Of a stretch of 64,000 nucleotides of DNA, positions 34,973 to 44,059 are shown piece after piece (within the stretch, counting starts at the first letter, position 1; each line of letters begins with the position of its first letter). The position numbers were made by a program, and so were the translations under genes. The notes below the pieces were generated by a model that was not told the DNA's origin, did no database searches, and saw only the letters and a list, made by a program, of their open reading frames with translations. Origin of the DNA: Paenibacillus taichungensis (GTDB lineage: Bacteria > Bacillota > Bacilli > Paenibacillales > Paenibacillaceae); NCBI RefSeq assembly GCF_003287275.1, contig NZ_QEVW01000001.1, forward strand, positions 1-64,000, given 5' to 3'.

Positions 34973-35476
34973 ATGAAGTTGGATAGTGTACAGATTGATT
35001 ATGCGCGTCGTGAGGACTTGCCAAGAATTGTGGAGATCTATAATTCCACGATTGAAAGTCGAATGGTGACGGCAGATTTGGAGCCGGTGACTGTCGAGCA
35101 GCGTATTCCGTGGTTTGAGGAGCATTCATCCGATCATCGCCCGCTCTGGGTGATGAGATATGAGGGACAGGTTGTAGCCTGGGCCAGCCTGAGTTCGTTT
35201 TATGGACGGCCTGCGTACAATGGGACGGTGGAAGTCAGTGTGTATGTGGATCAGCAGTGCCGGGGAATTGGAGCTGGCGGACGTTTGCTGAATACCATTT
35301 TTGAAGCTTGTCCTAAGCTTGGAATCAAGACGATTCTGGGCTTTGTGTTTGGACATAATGAACCAAGTCTGGGATTATTGCGCAAGCATGGTTTTGAACA
35401 GTGGGGCTATTATCCTGAAGTGGCTGTGCTGGATGGTGTCAACCGGGATTTGGCGATTTTGGGCAAAAAAATATAG
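34973..35476 (+). CDS. GNAT N-acetyltransferase (phosphinothricin acetyltransferase-like)
   Basis: A single-domain acetyltransferase of 167 aa. The N-terminal DYARREDLPRIVEIYNSTI and the acetyl-CoA loop QQCRGIGAGGRLL (about residue 88) fit the Pat/YncA branch; FGHNEPSLGLLRKHGFEQWG is the second conserved segment. Family members acetylate methionine derivatives or phosphinothricin-like amino acids. GGAGG lies 8 bases before the ATG. Monocistronic with its own terminator. Confidence 0.9.
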   Translation: MKLDSVQIDYARREDLPRIVEIYNSTIESRMVTADLEPVTVEQRIPWFEEHSSDHRPLWVMRYEGQVVAWASLSSFYGRPAYNGTVEVSVYVDQQCRGIGAGGRLLNTIFEACPKLGIKTILGFVFGHNEPSLGLLRKHGFEQWGYYPEVAVLDGVNRDLAILGKKI

Positions 35477-35496
35477 CATGTTTCAAAATGAATGAA

Positions 35497-35536
35497 AACC
35501 TCCAGATCCACAATGCGTGGATTGGAGGTTATTTTT
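35497..35536. terminator. Terminator of the GNAT gene
   Basis: AACCTCCAGATCCAC pairs with GTGGATTGGAGGTT around AATGC and is followed by ATTTTTG. Confidence 0.88.
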
Positions 35537-35562
35537 GCTTACATAGATTAAATATGGATGAC

Positions 35563-36063
35563 TTAGGCGTGCGACACGCCAAGCCTTTGTTTAATATCCT
35601 TAATCTGTGCCAGATGACGTTCTTCATGATAGCTTGCAAAGTCGACCCATTGGGCTAAATCCATCTCACCGAAAACCGGGTGAAGAAAGGACTTGCTTCG
35701 CAGCAGTTCAGCCTCATGATCTTGTGCAACGAGCATCAACGCCTGATGTGAGTCTTCCAGGTCGTGGGTAACATTAGCGAGCGTTTCTGGTTCCGCCGGA
35801 GGCTGGAGATGAGGCGGGGCGCTAACAGAGTGGCTGCGATCCAGTGTAAGCTCATATGGTTTTTTGTCCACAGCAACGGTCTGTTCCTTCTCTAGCGCGG
35901 CGCGGGCTTGCTTCGCAATGATGCTTTCCATCAAATTCAGGTGACGGAGAACTTGCATAATACTCCAGTGGTCAGGTGTGGGTTTGAGGTTCAATTGTTC
36001 TTCATTGAGTCCAGAGACGGCATTCCAGATTTGGCTACGAATGTAGTCATTACGAGTGAACAT
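35563..36063 (-). CDS. DinB-family protein
   Basis: A four-helix-bundle DinB/YfiT-type protein of 166 aa. The three histidines expected to bind a metal are in VLRHLNLME (about residue 41) and in SYHEERHLAQI near residue 150. Members include thiol S-transferases and DNA-damage-inducible proteins of unknown role. GAGAGGA precedes the ATG. Monocistronic. A second, distantly related DinB protein lies at 39.3 kb. Confidence 0.85.
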   Translation of the reverse strand: MFTRNDYIRSQIWNAVSGLNEEQLNLKPTPDHWSIMQVLRHLNLMESIIAKQARAALEKEQTVAVDKKPYELTLDRSHSVSAPPHLQPPAEPETLANVTHDLEDSHQALMLVAQDHEAELLRSKSFLHPVFGEMDLAQWVDFASYHEERHLAQIKDIKQRLGVSHA

Positions 36064-36274
36064 CGTGCGATCCTCTCCTTTATACGAGTTCTATGATGTC
36101 AGCTTGTGTAAGTGCAGTGCCTGAAATGTGGATGCTTGATATACATCATAGAGGATCTGAAAGGTGAATGCGAAGGAGTGTTCAAATCGCTTTGTTATTA
36201 GAAGTTATATATATGAGGATGAGGCTTTTTTTCTGAAAGGGTCATATCAAATCATGCCATCGCCAAAAAAAGAA

Positions 36275-36304
36275 TTGACGCTAAGTGGTGCTGGACTCTA
36301 TAAT
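36275..36304 (+). promoter_or_regulatory. Promoter of the coiled-coil/amt operon
   Basis: TTGACG (36275-36280), an 18-base spacer and a perfect TATAAT (36299-36304), 42 bases before the first gene. Confidence 0.75.
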
Positions 36305-36345
36305 CGATAACAAGTAACTTGACATGTAAGGAGTCCTGACATGAT

Positions 36346-36759
36346 ATGTTAGTAATTGACGAGGTGTATCACCATACAGCATTGCAAATATCATCGTCCG
36401 ATTTATTGTACCTTATCCAACAGCTCAAGGTCAAAAAAGAAAATGAGATCGAAACGCTTAAACATAAAATCGAACAATTCGAACAAAAAAAACGTGCGGA
36501 AGAGGTGGCTTATCAATCCTTGTCGACTGTACGCAAATGGTTCGCAGGCCGTCCTGCATCCCATCACCAGGCGGTGGAATATATGGTCCAGGTGAAGGAA
36601 CGTTTTCGCAAAATGGAACAAATCCGGCGGCGGATACGAGAACTGGACCGCATCACTGAACGAATCAAGCATCCGGACAGCATCGAACGGGACGAAATCG
36701 AGCTTACGCCCGAAACGATCCGGGAGATTAGACAGCTTAGGGAAACGGAGGATGTATAA
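36346..36759 (+). CDS. Coiled-coil protein encoded with amt
   Basis: A 137-aa soluble, highly charged protein I do not recognise. Residues 20-60 (LIQQLKVKKENEIETLKHKI and on) and 85-115 (ERFRKMEQIRRRIRELDRIT) are long amphipathic helices typical of coiled coils. A short basic loop (STVRKWFAGRPASHHQ) joins them. It is the first gene behind a strong promoter and ends only two bases before the ammonium transporter start, so the two are co-expressed. A GlnK-type PII partner, usual beside amt, is absent. It might act as a trimeric cytoplasmic partner of Amt, but that is inference. Confidence 0.72.
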   Translation: MLVIDEVYHHTALQISSSDLLYLIQQLKVKKENEIETLKHKIEQFEQKKRAEEVAYQSLSTVRKWFAGRPASHHQAVEYMVQVKERFRKMEQIRRRIRELDRITERIKHPDSIERDEIELTPETIREIRQLRETEDV

Positions 36760-36761
36760 GC

Positions 36762-38051
36762 ATGACTTTGGAGACGTTAAGCTCCGGGATTGATACGGTC
36801 TGGGTCGTACTGAGTGCAGCCATGATTTTATTGATGGAAGGCGGATTCGCCCTGCTGGAGGCTGGCTTCGTACGTTATAAAAATAGTGTGAATATTATTA
36901 TGAAGGTTTTCGCTGACATTACCATTGGAACGTTGCTTTTCTATGCCATCGGATTTGGCTTGATGTATGGATCTGATGCTGGAGGTTTTGTAGGCATAAC
37001 CGGATTTTTCCTCAATGGAGACTTGTCTCACCTGGACGTACCTGTATCATTGGAAACATTCTGGCTGTTCCAGGCCGCGTTCACGATTGCTGTCATTTCC
37101 ATCGTATCGGGTGCTGTGGCTGAGCGGATTAACTTTCGTGCATATCTGCTGTACATCATATTGATGACGGCCATTATTTATCCGATTGGTGGACACTGGG
37201 CATGGGGCGGCGGTTGGCTCAGCAAACTGGGGATGCAGGATTTCGCCGGCTCCGCAGTCATTCATGCGTTGGGCGGGTTCTCTGCACTGGCCGCAGCGAT
37301 TATTATTGGGCCGCGTAAAGGCAAATACACGCCGCTTGGTGTGAGTGCCATTGCGCTACCAAGTAATCTGCCACTGGCATCTGTAGGTGCCTTTCTGCTG
37401 TGGTTCGGCTGGTTTGGCTTCAATGCAGGAAGTACGCTCAGTGCGACTGATGTAAGGATCGGTCACATTGCCATCGTAACGATGTTATCTGCTGCTTCGG
37501 GTGGTGCGGTTACACTGCTCTACACCTTGTTCCGGTTCAATCGTTCAGACGCACCCTCGGTCATTAATGGCTCGCTTGCCGGTCTGGTCGGTATTACGGC
37601 GGGGTGTGCCTTTGTCGGTGATGTGGCTGCGATATTCATCGGGGCGGTATCCGGATTGCTCATGATGGCTGCAACGAATTGGCTGGACCGCAGGCAGATT
37701 GATGACCCGGTAGGAGCGTTCCCTGTTCATGCTGTATCCGGGATGTGGGGAACGATTGCCGTGGGTTTGTTTGCAACCGATGGTGGCTTGTTCATGGGAG
37801 GTGGCTGGAGGCTGCTGGGTGTTCAAGCGCTCGGCCTCACGGCTTTGGTCGTCTGGGGATTTGTCATGACCTGGATTGGTCTGAAACTGATTGGCAAGAT
37901 CGTTCCTGTCCGTTCCACGGAAGAAGAGGAAGAGTTGGGTCTGGATATCAGTTATCATGGTGTGATGGCTGCACACCAGTCGCATGAATTTCTGGATGGC
38001 GAGGAGCATATTCGTGCTTTTCAGGATGATTCACCGAATCGGGATCGTTAA
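36762..38051 (+). CDS. amt: Ammonium transporter
   Basis: An Amt/MEP/Rh channel of 429 aa with eleven predicted helices. Signatures: DTVWVVLSAAMILLMEGGFALLEAG at the start, the twin-His pore residues in VIHALGGFSALAAAI and FPVHAVSGMWGTIAVG, and the Trp/Phe gate region FQAAFTIAVIS. The C-terminal tail (about 50 residues) is longer and more acidic than minimal, ending HIRAFQDDSPNRDR. GGAGG is in the preceding gene. It imports or scavenges ammonium under nitrogen limitation. Terminator follows at once. Confidence 0.94.
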   Translation: MTLETLSSGIDTVWVVLSAAMILLMEGGFALLEAGFVRYKNSVNIIMKVFADITIGTLLFYAIGFGLMYGSDAGGFVGITGFFLNGDLSHLDVPVSLETFWLFQAAFTIAVISIVSGAVAERINFRAYLLYIILMTAIIYPIGGHWAWGGGWLSKLGMQDFAGSAVIHALGGFSALAAAIIIGPRKGKYTPLGVSAIALPSNLPLASVGAFLLWFGWFGFNAGSTLSATDVRIGHIAIVTMLSAASGGAVTLLYTLFRFNRSDAPSVINGSLAGLVGITAGCAFVGDVAAIFIGAVSGLLMMAATNWLDRRQIDDPVGAFPVHAVSGMWGTIAVGLFATDGGLFMGGGWRLLGVQALGLTALVVWGFVMTWIGLKLIGKIVPVRSTEEEEELGLDISYHGVMAAHQSHEFLDGEEHIRAFQDDSPNRDR

Positions 38052-38078
38052 GAATGAACCGAATGGATAATAAGGAAG

Positions 38079-38109
38079 GAGACTGACAACGGATGTCAGT
38101 CTCTTTTTT
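38079..38109 (+). terminator. Terminator of the amt operon
   Basis: GAGACTGACA pairs perfectly with TGTCAGTCTC, then TTTTTT. Confidence 0.93.
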
Positions 38110-38206
38110 CGCTAGAAGCAGGGAAAGAAGCGTCAGCAGAAGAATATACAGGTGTGAACCTGAATATGTCTCACCATAGATGTATTGTCCAAAGGGGAGG
38201 ATCTGT

Positions 38207-39151
38207 ATGATTAAACCTGAACAATGTGAACGTCTGACCAGAAAAGCCCGGAAAACTCTTGAGGAATATGGATTGGGTAATGCTGCCGATCTGCTGTTAT
38301 CTTCAAGCCGTTGGGGAATTCGCCTTGATGTATCGACAATCGATGAGTATCGCAGAACAGGAAATTCACGTGTAGGAGGAAATCCCGATCTGCCGGGTAA
38401 CATGAAATGGCCTTTGACACAGGACGGGGTGCCGATGACGTTCCTGGCCCAGTTGAATCTCGTGGATTTGACGCCATATACGCCAAATGATGGGCGCGGG
38501 AGTTTGCCTGAACGAGGCATGTTATACTTTTTTATTGGTGTGGATGAACCTGCCTATCATATTGAGCATCGTGTGATTTACGAGCCGGACGCTCATAACC
38601 TGACAAGGCGAGAGCCTAATGGCGAAACCGCGCTGGGTGAGGACGATTTTGTAGCACATTCGGTAACCGTGCTGCCTAATCTTGAGTTTCCTACATATGC
38701 CTACATTGATTCTCTGGCTCTGAATGCAATCGCCGCCCCGCTGTCCGGTGGAACGATAGCCGTCGAAGGGGAGGAAGGTCTGTATGACCGATACCTGGAA
38801 TTTGAGTCCAGCTGGAATCATCCAAGCACCCAGAACTGGGGTGGCATGTTTGGATATCCTGACGGTCAGCATCCCGATGCAGAGCATCAGGCGCTGTTAC
38901 AGATCGTGCTTGATGAAGAGTATGCTTATGACGAGCAGGCGTGTGAGCAGAAACTGACTGCTCATTATGGCGGAGATGAGAAACGCACACAACAAGAGCT
39001 TGCAGATACCTTGCTTCTATTAAAAATTGATACGCATGACGCCATCGGTTTTCAATGGTGGGATTGTGGGGAGCTGCAATTTTTCATTCGCAAGGCTGAC
39101 TTGCTCGCGGGACGATTCGATCAAACGTATTGTTCGTTATATTCAAGTTAA
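38207..39151 (+). CDS. YwqG-family (DUF1963) protein
   Basis: A cytoplasmic protein of the YwqG/DUF1963 family, 314 aa. Family blocks are SRVGGNPDLPGNMKWPL (about residue 50), MTFLAQLNLVDL, LYFFIGVDE and the C-terminal LLLKIDTHDAIGFQWWDCGELQFFI. Biochemical function is not established for the family. AAAGGGGAGG supports ATG 38207 over the in-frame ATG at 38180. Monocistronic. Confidence 0.88.
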   Translation: MIKPEQCERLTRKARKTLEEYGLGNAADLLLSSSRWGIRLDVSTIDEYRRTGNSRVGGNPDLPGNMKWPLTQDGVPMTFLAQLNLVDLTPYTPNDGRGSLPERGMLYFFIGVDEPAYHIEHRVIYEPDAHNLTRREPNGETALGEDDFVAHSVTVLPNLEFPTYAYIDSLALNAIAAPLSGGTIAVEGEEGLYDRYLEFESSWNHPSTQNWGGMFGYPDGQHPDAEHQALLQIVLDEEYAYDEQACEQKLTAHYGGDEKRTQQELADTLLLLKIDTHDAIGFQWWDCGELQFFIRKADLLAGRFDQTYCSLYSS

Positions 39152-39333
39152 GTTCGTGTTTGTTATCATCGGAGCAACAAAATGTCCCAAATTCCGTCTA
39201 TATGAGGGAGGAGGGGCTTTTTTTGTTCGTCATTGTTGGTTTTTGAGCACAGCTGGTTTATATATTAAGGGGAATTCATGATTGATTAGCGATCATATGT
39301 TCTGTATAATGGGATAAAAAGGGAGTGTTTCAG

Positions 39334-39792
39334 TTGATTCAGTCTGCATTTAAACATATTGATGTGGCAGTGACATCATTAATCAATTTATGTGACCAAC
39401 TGTCGGAGCAGGACTTGGCTTTGACTCCGATTGAAGGCAAACGGCCGGTTGGAGAATTGCTTTCTCATCTATCCGTCATTTGTCGTGCAGATGTACATAT
39501 TTCGGAGGGCGCTTCCGAAGAAGAAATGGCTTTGTTTTACGAGGAGAATCAGCCGAATACACTGAGCGAGATCAGGGAAGCACTGATTGAGAATCAGATG
39601 TACCTCTATCAACGATACAGACAGTACAATACGGAGGAATTATTACAGGTGACTGACTCCTATTGGGGCGCTTCTTACAGTCGTCTGGAGTGGCTGCTTG
39701 AGATCATGGGACATGTGTATCACCATAGGGGTCAACTGCATACTATGCTGACACTGACTGGTATAGAGCCCAAAGTAGCGTTGTTTGAATAG
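39334..39792 (+). CDS. DinB-family protein
   Basis: A helical-bundle DinB superfamily protein, 152 aa. Putative metal ligands are His in LLSHLSVI and in MGHVYHHRGQLH near residue 132. The GTG at 39325 abuts the ribosome site. TTG 39334 is eight bases behind AAAGGGAG and is preferred. Enzymatic role unknown. It stands alone; 240 bases after it contain no gene I can support. Confidence 0.82.
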   Translation: MIQSAFKHIDVAVTSLINLCDQLSEQDLALTPIEGKRPVGELLSHLSVICRADVHISEGASEEEMALFYEENQPNTLSEIREALIENQMYLYQRYRQYNTEELLQVTDSYWGASYSRLEWLLEIMGHVYHHRGQLHTMLTLTGIEPKVALFE

Positions 39793-40034
39793 ATAGAGCC
39801 AGGTTCATAATGCGCGGTTCTGCCTGAATATAGAGCAGATTTAATAGAATACATAGAGCATGTTATCCGCAACAAAGCAACGGTTCAGCAAGGAGTAGAT
39901 CGACAATACTATACGTTAAAATAGGGATTACCGGATCAGGTACAATTAAAGAAAAACAACGCCTCAAAATGCCACATAGTCAATAGAAACTAAAACAGTA
40001 AGTTCGGATAATCTTCTATATAGGGACGTGTAAA

Positions 40035-40856
40035 ATGAGTTTAAAAGAAAAGTTGATATTAATAAAAGAGAGAGACTACCAAGCGCCTCCCGATACATTC
40101 AAGTTGATACAAGAAATGATGGTTAACATTGGTTCTTTGGATGCCGAACTACGTGATGACCTAATTTATACAACCTTATCAAATTGGATTCCTGCTAATA
40201 CTTTAACAGTAAACGAACTAGAACAACTTCTACCTGTTGTTTTGGATAATAAGCATTTGCTTTTTAGGCTTGGTGAAACCAATACAGATTCTGTCTTTAC
40301 TCGATCGTTCTCTATGCTGGTTATCCCGCTCCTCCTCATGAGGCATAGGGAATCACCATTTCTCTCAAGAGAGCATATTCATCAGATAAAAGAGAACGTG
40401 TTTTACAATGTACATAAAGAGCGAGATTACCGCGGGTATGACGAAGAAAAAGGCTGGGCACATGCCATAGCTCATGCAGCAGATGCTTTAGACGAACTGG
40501 CCCAATGTTCCGAGCTGGATAAAACTGATCTCTTAACCATTCTCGATTTGGTTTACGAAAAGATGACCATACCTGATCGAGTTTACTCCGATGGGGAAGA
40601 TGAAAGAATGGTAAAATCCATAATTAGTGTTTTAAATAGAAAAATACTTAGTCAGACTTATGTAGAGCAATGGATTCAACGTTTTGGTGATGTGGAGAAA
40701 AACCCAGAATTTCTTCCTGCCTTTAGGCAAAAAAATAATATAAAAAACTTTTTGAAAAGTTTATACTTTCGAATTAGATTTCACAAAGTGGATGCTGATC
40801 TCTGCCCAACAATCGAGCATACTTTATATAAAATAGAAAAAGTATATTATTCCTGA
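40035..40856 (+). CDS. DUF2785 family protein
   Basis: A 273-aa all-helical protein of the DUF2785 family, recognised by the central block RDYRGYDEEKGWAHAIAHAADAL (quoted from about residue 135; the conserved core is GYDxxKGWAHAxAHxAD). The His/Asp pattern suggests a helical-repeat scaffold, but no enzymatic role is known to me. The region is more AT-rich than its neighbours. The ribosome site is weak (AGGGACG). Monocistronic. Confidence 0.8.
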   Translation: MSLKEKLILIKERDYQAPPDTFKLIQEMMVNIGSLDAELRDDLIYTTLSNWIPANTLTVNELEQLLPVVLDNKHLLFRLGETNTDSVFTRSFSMLVIPLLLMRHRESPFLSREHIHQIKENVFYNVHKERDYRGYDEEKGWAHAIAHAADALDELAQCSELDKTDLLTILDLVYEKMTIPDRVYSDGEDERMVKSIISVLNRKILSQTYVEQWIQRFGDVEKNPEFLPAFRQKNNIKNFLKSLYFRIRFHKVDADLCPTIEHTLYKIEKVYYS

Positions 40857-40963
40857 AAATCAACGTTTTTGTTTCTTTCAGAGAGCGGTGATTTTCGCGA
40901 ATTCATTTCCTAGTGATATACTTTGATCAAGCAATGATTTATGGAATGGAAAGGAATAATGCC

Positions 40964-41668
40964 GTGGCACAGCCAGCAACCATTCTGCTTGTGGATGATG
41001 AGCAGGATATTATTAAACTAATGGAAATTTATTTTGGTAATGAAGGATACCGGGTTCTGACAGCCAGTGATGGAGTCGAGGCGCTTGAGCAATTGAAGAA
41101 AGAGGCAATTGATCTGATTATTCTGGATGTCATGATGCCGAATATGGACGGAATTGAAGCATGTATGAAAATTCGGGAAGAGCAGAAAATGCCGATCATT
41201 ATGCTGTCAGCCAAAAGCATGGATATGGATAAAATTACAGGGCTGAGCATCGGCGCTGATGATTATGTGACCAAGCCTTTTAACCCGCTTGAACTTGTGG
41301 CACGGGCAAAGTCACAGCTTCGCAGGTACCATACCTTCAATGAGGGTCGGGAAAACAAGGAGCATGAGTGGGTGATTGACGATCTGGTCATCAACACCGA
41401 TACGCATGAAGTTTGGGTGGATGAGCAGCTAGTTCGTTTGACTCCCCGTGAATTTGCTGTTCTGGAGCTGCTGGCGCGCCATCAAGGTTCTGTACTTAGT
41501 ATGGAGCAGATTTACAGACAGGTCTGGAAAGAAGAGTTTATGGAGTCCAACAACACAGTCATGGTGCATATCCGCAAGATTCGTGAGAAAATCGAACTCG
41601 ACAGCAAACATCCCAAATTCATACAGACGGTATGGGGTGTTGGTTATAAGATGATCAAACCACAATAA
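40964..41668 (+). CDS. OmpR-family response regulator (VanR-like)
   Basis: A transcription regulator of 234 aa. Receiver motifs: LLVDDEQDI, phospho-acceptor Asp in IILDVMMPNMDG, Ser in IIMLSAK and Lys in VTKPFNP. The winged helix ends TVWGVGYKMIK with SNNTVMVHIRKIREKIE as recognition region. Earlier ATGs at 40913 and 40946 have no ribosome site. AAAGGA eight bases before GTG 40964 sets the start, giving MAQPATILLVDD. Its kinase partner follows after 54 bases, then a kinase-dead paralogue and a PBP, so cell-wall stress is a likely theme. Confidence 0.92.
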   Translation: MAQPATILLVDDEQDIIKLMEIYFGNEGYRVLTASDGVEALEQLKKEAIDLIILDVMMPNMDGIEACMKIREEQKMPIIMLSAKSMDMDKITGLSIGADDYVTKPFNPLELVARAKSQLRRYHTFNEGRENKEHEWVIDDLVINTDTHEVWVDEQLVRLTPREFAVLELLARHQGSVLSMEQIYRQVWKEEFMESNNTVMVHIRKIREKIELDSKHPKFIQTVWGVGYKMIKPQ

Positions 41669-41722
41669 GCACGTACATCTATTATGTTAATTGGATACAG
41701 AGCGTGAGCAAGGAGTTCCGAG

Positions 41723-42859
41723 ATGAATTCAAAATTAATTAACACAGTCCGGTGGAAATTTATCTACGCATTTCTGCTGAGTGGCATTTTGACGGCGGCT
41801 ATTTTGTATGGTGGCAGCAAAGTTGTACACTCCATTCTAGCGGCTCAGACTTATCCTAATTATTCGATCCCTGCAAGGGGCATCAGGTGGCTGGTGAACA
41901 ATATTGGGTCGGTGCCATTAATGATTATGGTTGGCATACTTGGTTTTGTGCTCTTCTTTTTCCTATTCACGCGTAGGGTGATGCTGGTTTTGGACGAGAT
42001 TACAGCAGGAATTCAGGAAGTTGCCAAAGGAGAGCTGTCTCATCGGATCGAGGTGAAGACATCAGATGAATTTGGCGTTGTGGCTGCCAGTATTAATCAG
42101 ATGGCCGAACAATTACAGCTGTCATTGCAGGAGGAGCGTAGTGCGGTTGCTGCGAAAAATGACTTAATTACAGGTATTTCTCATGATTTGAGGACTCCAC
42201 TGACCTCTATTCTCGGATTTTTGGAATACATAGAGAAGGATCGCTATCAGGATGAAATTGAGATGCGCTATTACGTGAGTATTGCGTACGAGAAATCCTT
42301 AACATTAAGGAAGCTGATTGACGATTTGTTCGAATATACCCGTGTAAGTGGTGGTAGCTTACCCTTGTCATTGACTTCTTTGAACTTGAATCCGTTTCTG
42401 ATGCAGCTTGCTGAAGAGTTCTCTCCGATGCTGGAAGAAGCGGGCATGACATACAAGATCATTGGTGGACAAGAACCTTTATGGATTCAGGCTGCTCCTG
42501 GAGAGCTTGTCCGTGCGTATGAGAACCTGTTCACTAACGCGATCCGTTATGGAGCACAGGGTAAAGTGATGGAGATCGCGTTGTCTCTTGAAGGTAAAGA
42601 AGCCGTGGTGCGGATCAGCAATTATGGTGAACCGATTCCGGCGCAGGATTTGCCGCATTTATTCGATCGATTCTACCGGGTAGACAAGTCCCGCTCTCGT
42701 GATACGGGCGGCACCGGGCTGGGGCTGGCTATTGCCAAATCCATGATTGAATTACATCACGGGAGTATCGCTGCATATAGTGAACAGGGCCGAACCGATT
42801 TTGTTACGCGTTTTCCTGTGACTGCTGCTCCGATAAACAGAGATGCAGAGGAACGGTAA
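41723..42859 (+). CDS. Sensor histidine kinase (VanS-like)
   Basis: A compact membrane kinase of 378 aa. TM1 lies at about residues 13-33, a 27-residue extracellular loop follows, TM2 at about 64-84, then HAMP (85-140). The DHp H-box is ITGISHDLRTPLTS (His154). ATPase motifs are YENLFTNAIRYG, LFDRFYRVDKS and GGTGLGLAIA, all intact. The short loop resembles intramembrane-sensing kinases. AAGGAG precedes the ATG by 7 bases. Its TM2 region (RWLVNNIGSVPLMIMVG) is clearly similar to the protein at 43259-44059. Confidence 0.93.
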   Translation: MNSKLINTVRWKFIYAFLLSGILTAAILYGGSKVVHSILAAQTYPNYSIPARGIRWLVNNIGSVPLMIMVGILGFVLFFFLFTRRVMLVLDEITAGIQEVAKGELSHRIEVKTSDEFGVVAASINQMAEQLQLSLQEERSAVAAKNDLITGISHDLRTPLTSILGFLEYIEKDRYQDEIEMRYYVSIAYEKSLTLRKLIDDLFEYTRVSGGSLPLSLTSLNLNPFLMQLAEEFSPMLEEAGMTYKIIGGQEPLWIQAAPGELVRAYENLFTNAIRYGAQGKVMEIALSLEGKEAVVRISNYGEPIPAQDLPHLFDRFYRVDKSRSRDTGGTGLGLAIAKSMIELHHGSIAAYSEQGRTDFVTRFPVTAAPINRDAEER

Positions 42860-42912
42860 CCGGGCAGAATTCTCTTCTAATTGTTAGAGAGCTTGCTTGA
42901 TTCAACATATCT

Positions 42913-43146
42913 ATTTAAATTGAACTAAACATTTACACGATAACGGAGAGAGGACAGAAATAACCTGAAGAAGCATAGCTAAAAGCTTTCTGAAAGAAAG
43001 CTGCATCGAAAGCATATGCTTCGCCTTTATCCCCGGAGTTTCCCCTTTAAATAAGGAAATTAAAAAAATCTGGGGATAACAGCGATCGGAAGGTTGTTCT
43101 GTCATCAGAGTGGAAAGTGTAAATATTCTTTAGTTCAATTTATATA
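42913..43146. repeat. Palindromic dispersed repeat, copy 2 (234 bp)
   Basis: Same element and orientation as 6083-6277. The termini are cleaner here: TTAAATTGAACTAAAC at the left and TAGTTCAATTTATA at the right. The centre is about 45 bases longer, with AAAGCTTTCTGAAAGAAAGCT forming its own hairpin. It separates the sensor kinase gene from its kinase-dead paralogue. The downstream part of this 399-base gap has a short AAGAAGT/ACTTCTT hairpin (43169-43187) and a TTAAGAA/TTCTTAA inverted repeat (43190-43213). Confidence 0.87.
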
Positions 43147-43258
43147 ATTGCTTAATTAAGAAAATGATAAGAAGTTTCCCACTTCTTCATTAAGAAATAT
43201 TCGGTATTCTTAACCTCAATCGGACGCATGAAATGCAAAATTGAGGAGGATGCCGAAT

Positions 43259-44059
43259 ATGAGATTATTATTACGTACAGTCAGACTAAGATACATATAT
43301 ATCAGCGGAGCAAGCGCCTTACTTAGCGCAGCGCTCCTATTTGTCGTTTATCATATGTTACGTTATGCTCACCATCATATCCTGTCTGAGACAACTGATT
43401 TAACTCGAGTTATGTACTGGGTGATAAACCACATTGGTACAACGCCATTGTTTATATTTATGGGATGTAGTCTGTTTGCGCTATTTTTTTGGATTCGATC
43501 CCAGAAGATTGCAGAGGACCTCAAGGTAATTGTTCGTGGAACTCATGAACTGGCAAATGGCCGAATTCCAGCACAGATTGAAGTGCTGAACGGTGGAGAG
43601 CTGCGGCAGATTGCGGCCGATCTGAATGACGTTGCGTTACATATACAAGCGGAGCGCTTAAATAGTTCTGATCAGGAATGGACAGATCGAGAGCCGAGGG
43701 ACGAAGAATGGTTCAGTTCTGGTATGTATGGCGATGAAAGTAGCTGGCAACAAATAACACAACAAATGGTGTTAGATAGTGAGAGAAGCCATCAGCAACC
43801 TATTCAAGAAAAGTTGGTTGGATCACAATCTGGTCGTATAAGTACCGATCTGCCGATTAAACTCACTCTTTACGGTGTTCGTTCTTCACTGGATACGATC
43901 ATGGAAGGACGCTGTCGGGATGAAGCGGAGATTCAGCACTGGGTCAGGCTGGCGCATGAACAGATGTTAAGGCTGGAACTTGCCCTGGATTCTATGGAAA
44001 TGAAGCCACAGGAACATTCAGGCTCCAATCCACATGTATTTAGGGAGCCTGAATGTTGA
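43259..44059 (+). CDS. Membrane HAMP protein, kinase-dead paralogue of the upstream sensor kinase
   Basis: A 266-aa membrane protein: TM1 at 12-34, a 25-residue outer loop, TM2 at 61-79, HAMP at 80-130, a hydrophilic linker at 135-195 and a helix pair at 197-249. TM2 (YWVINHIGTTPLFIFMG) aligns with that of the VanS-like kinase two positions upstream. CRDEAEIQHWVRLAHEQ aligns with YQDEIEMRYYVSIAYEK of its DHp domain. At the H-box it reads LTLYGVRSSLDT instead of ISHDLRTPLTS, so the phospho-accepting His is gone, and the ATPase domain is absent. The frame is intact with AGGAGG nine bases before ATG 43259. It overlaps the PBP gene by seven bases. Function inferred only: a signal-coupling or inhibitory membrane partner. 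Confidence 0.75.
   Translation: MRLLLRTVRLRYIYISGASALLSAALLFVVYHMLRYAHHHILSETTDLTRVMYWVINHIGTTPLFIFMGCSLFALFFWIRSQKIAEDLKVIVRGTHELANGRIPAQIEVLNGGELRQIAADLNDVALHIQAERLNSSDQEWTDREPRDEEWFSSGMYGDESSWQQITQQMVLDSERSHQQPIQEKLVGSQSGRISTDLPIKLTLYGVRSSLDTIMEGRCRDEAEIQHWVRLAHEQMLRLELALDSMEMKPQEHSGSNPHVFREPEC

Noticed and set aside
43259..44059. Kinase-dead HAMP gene as a plain pseudogene
   Set aside because: No internal stop or frameshift, a strong ribosome site and overlap with the PBP gene argue for a maintained protein.
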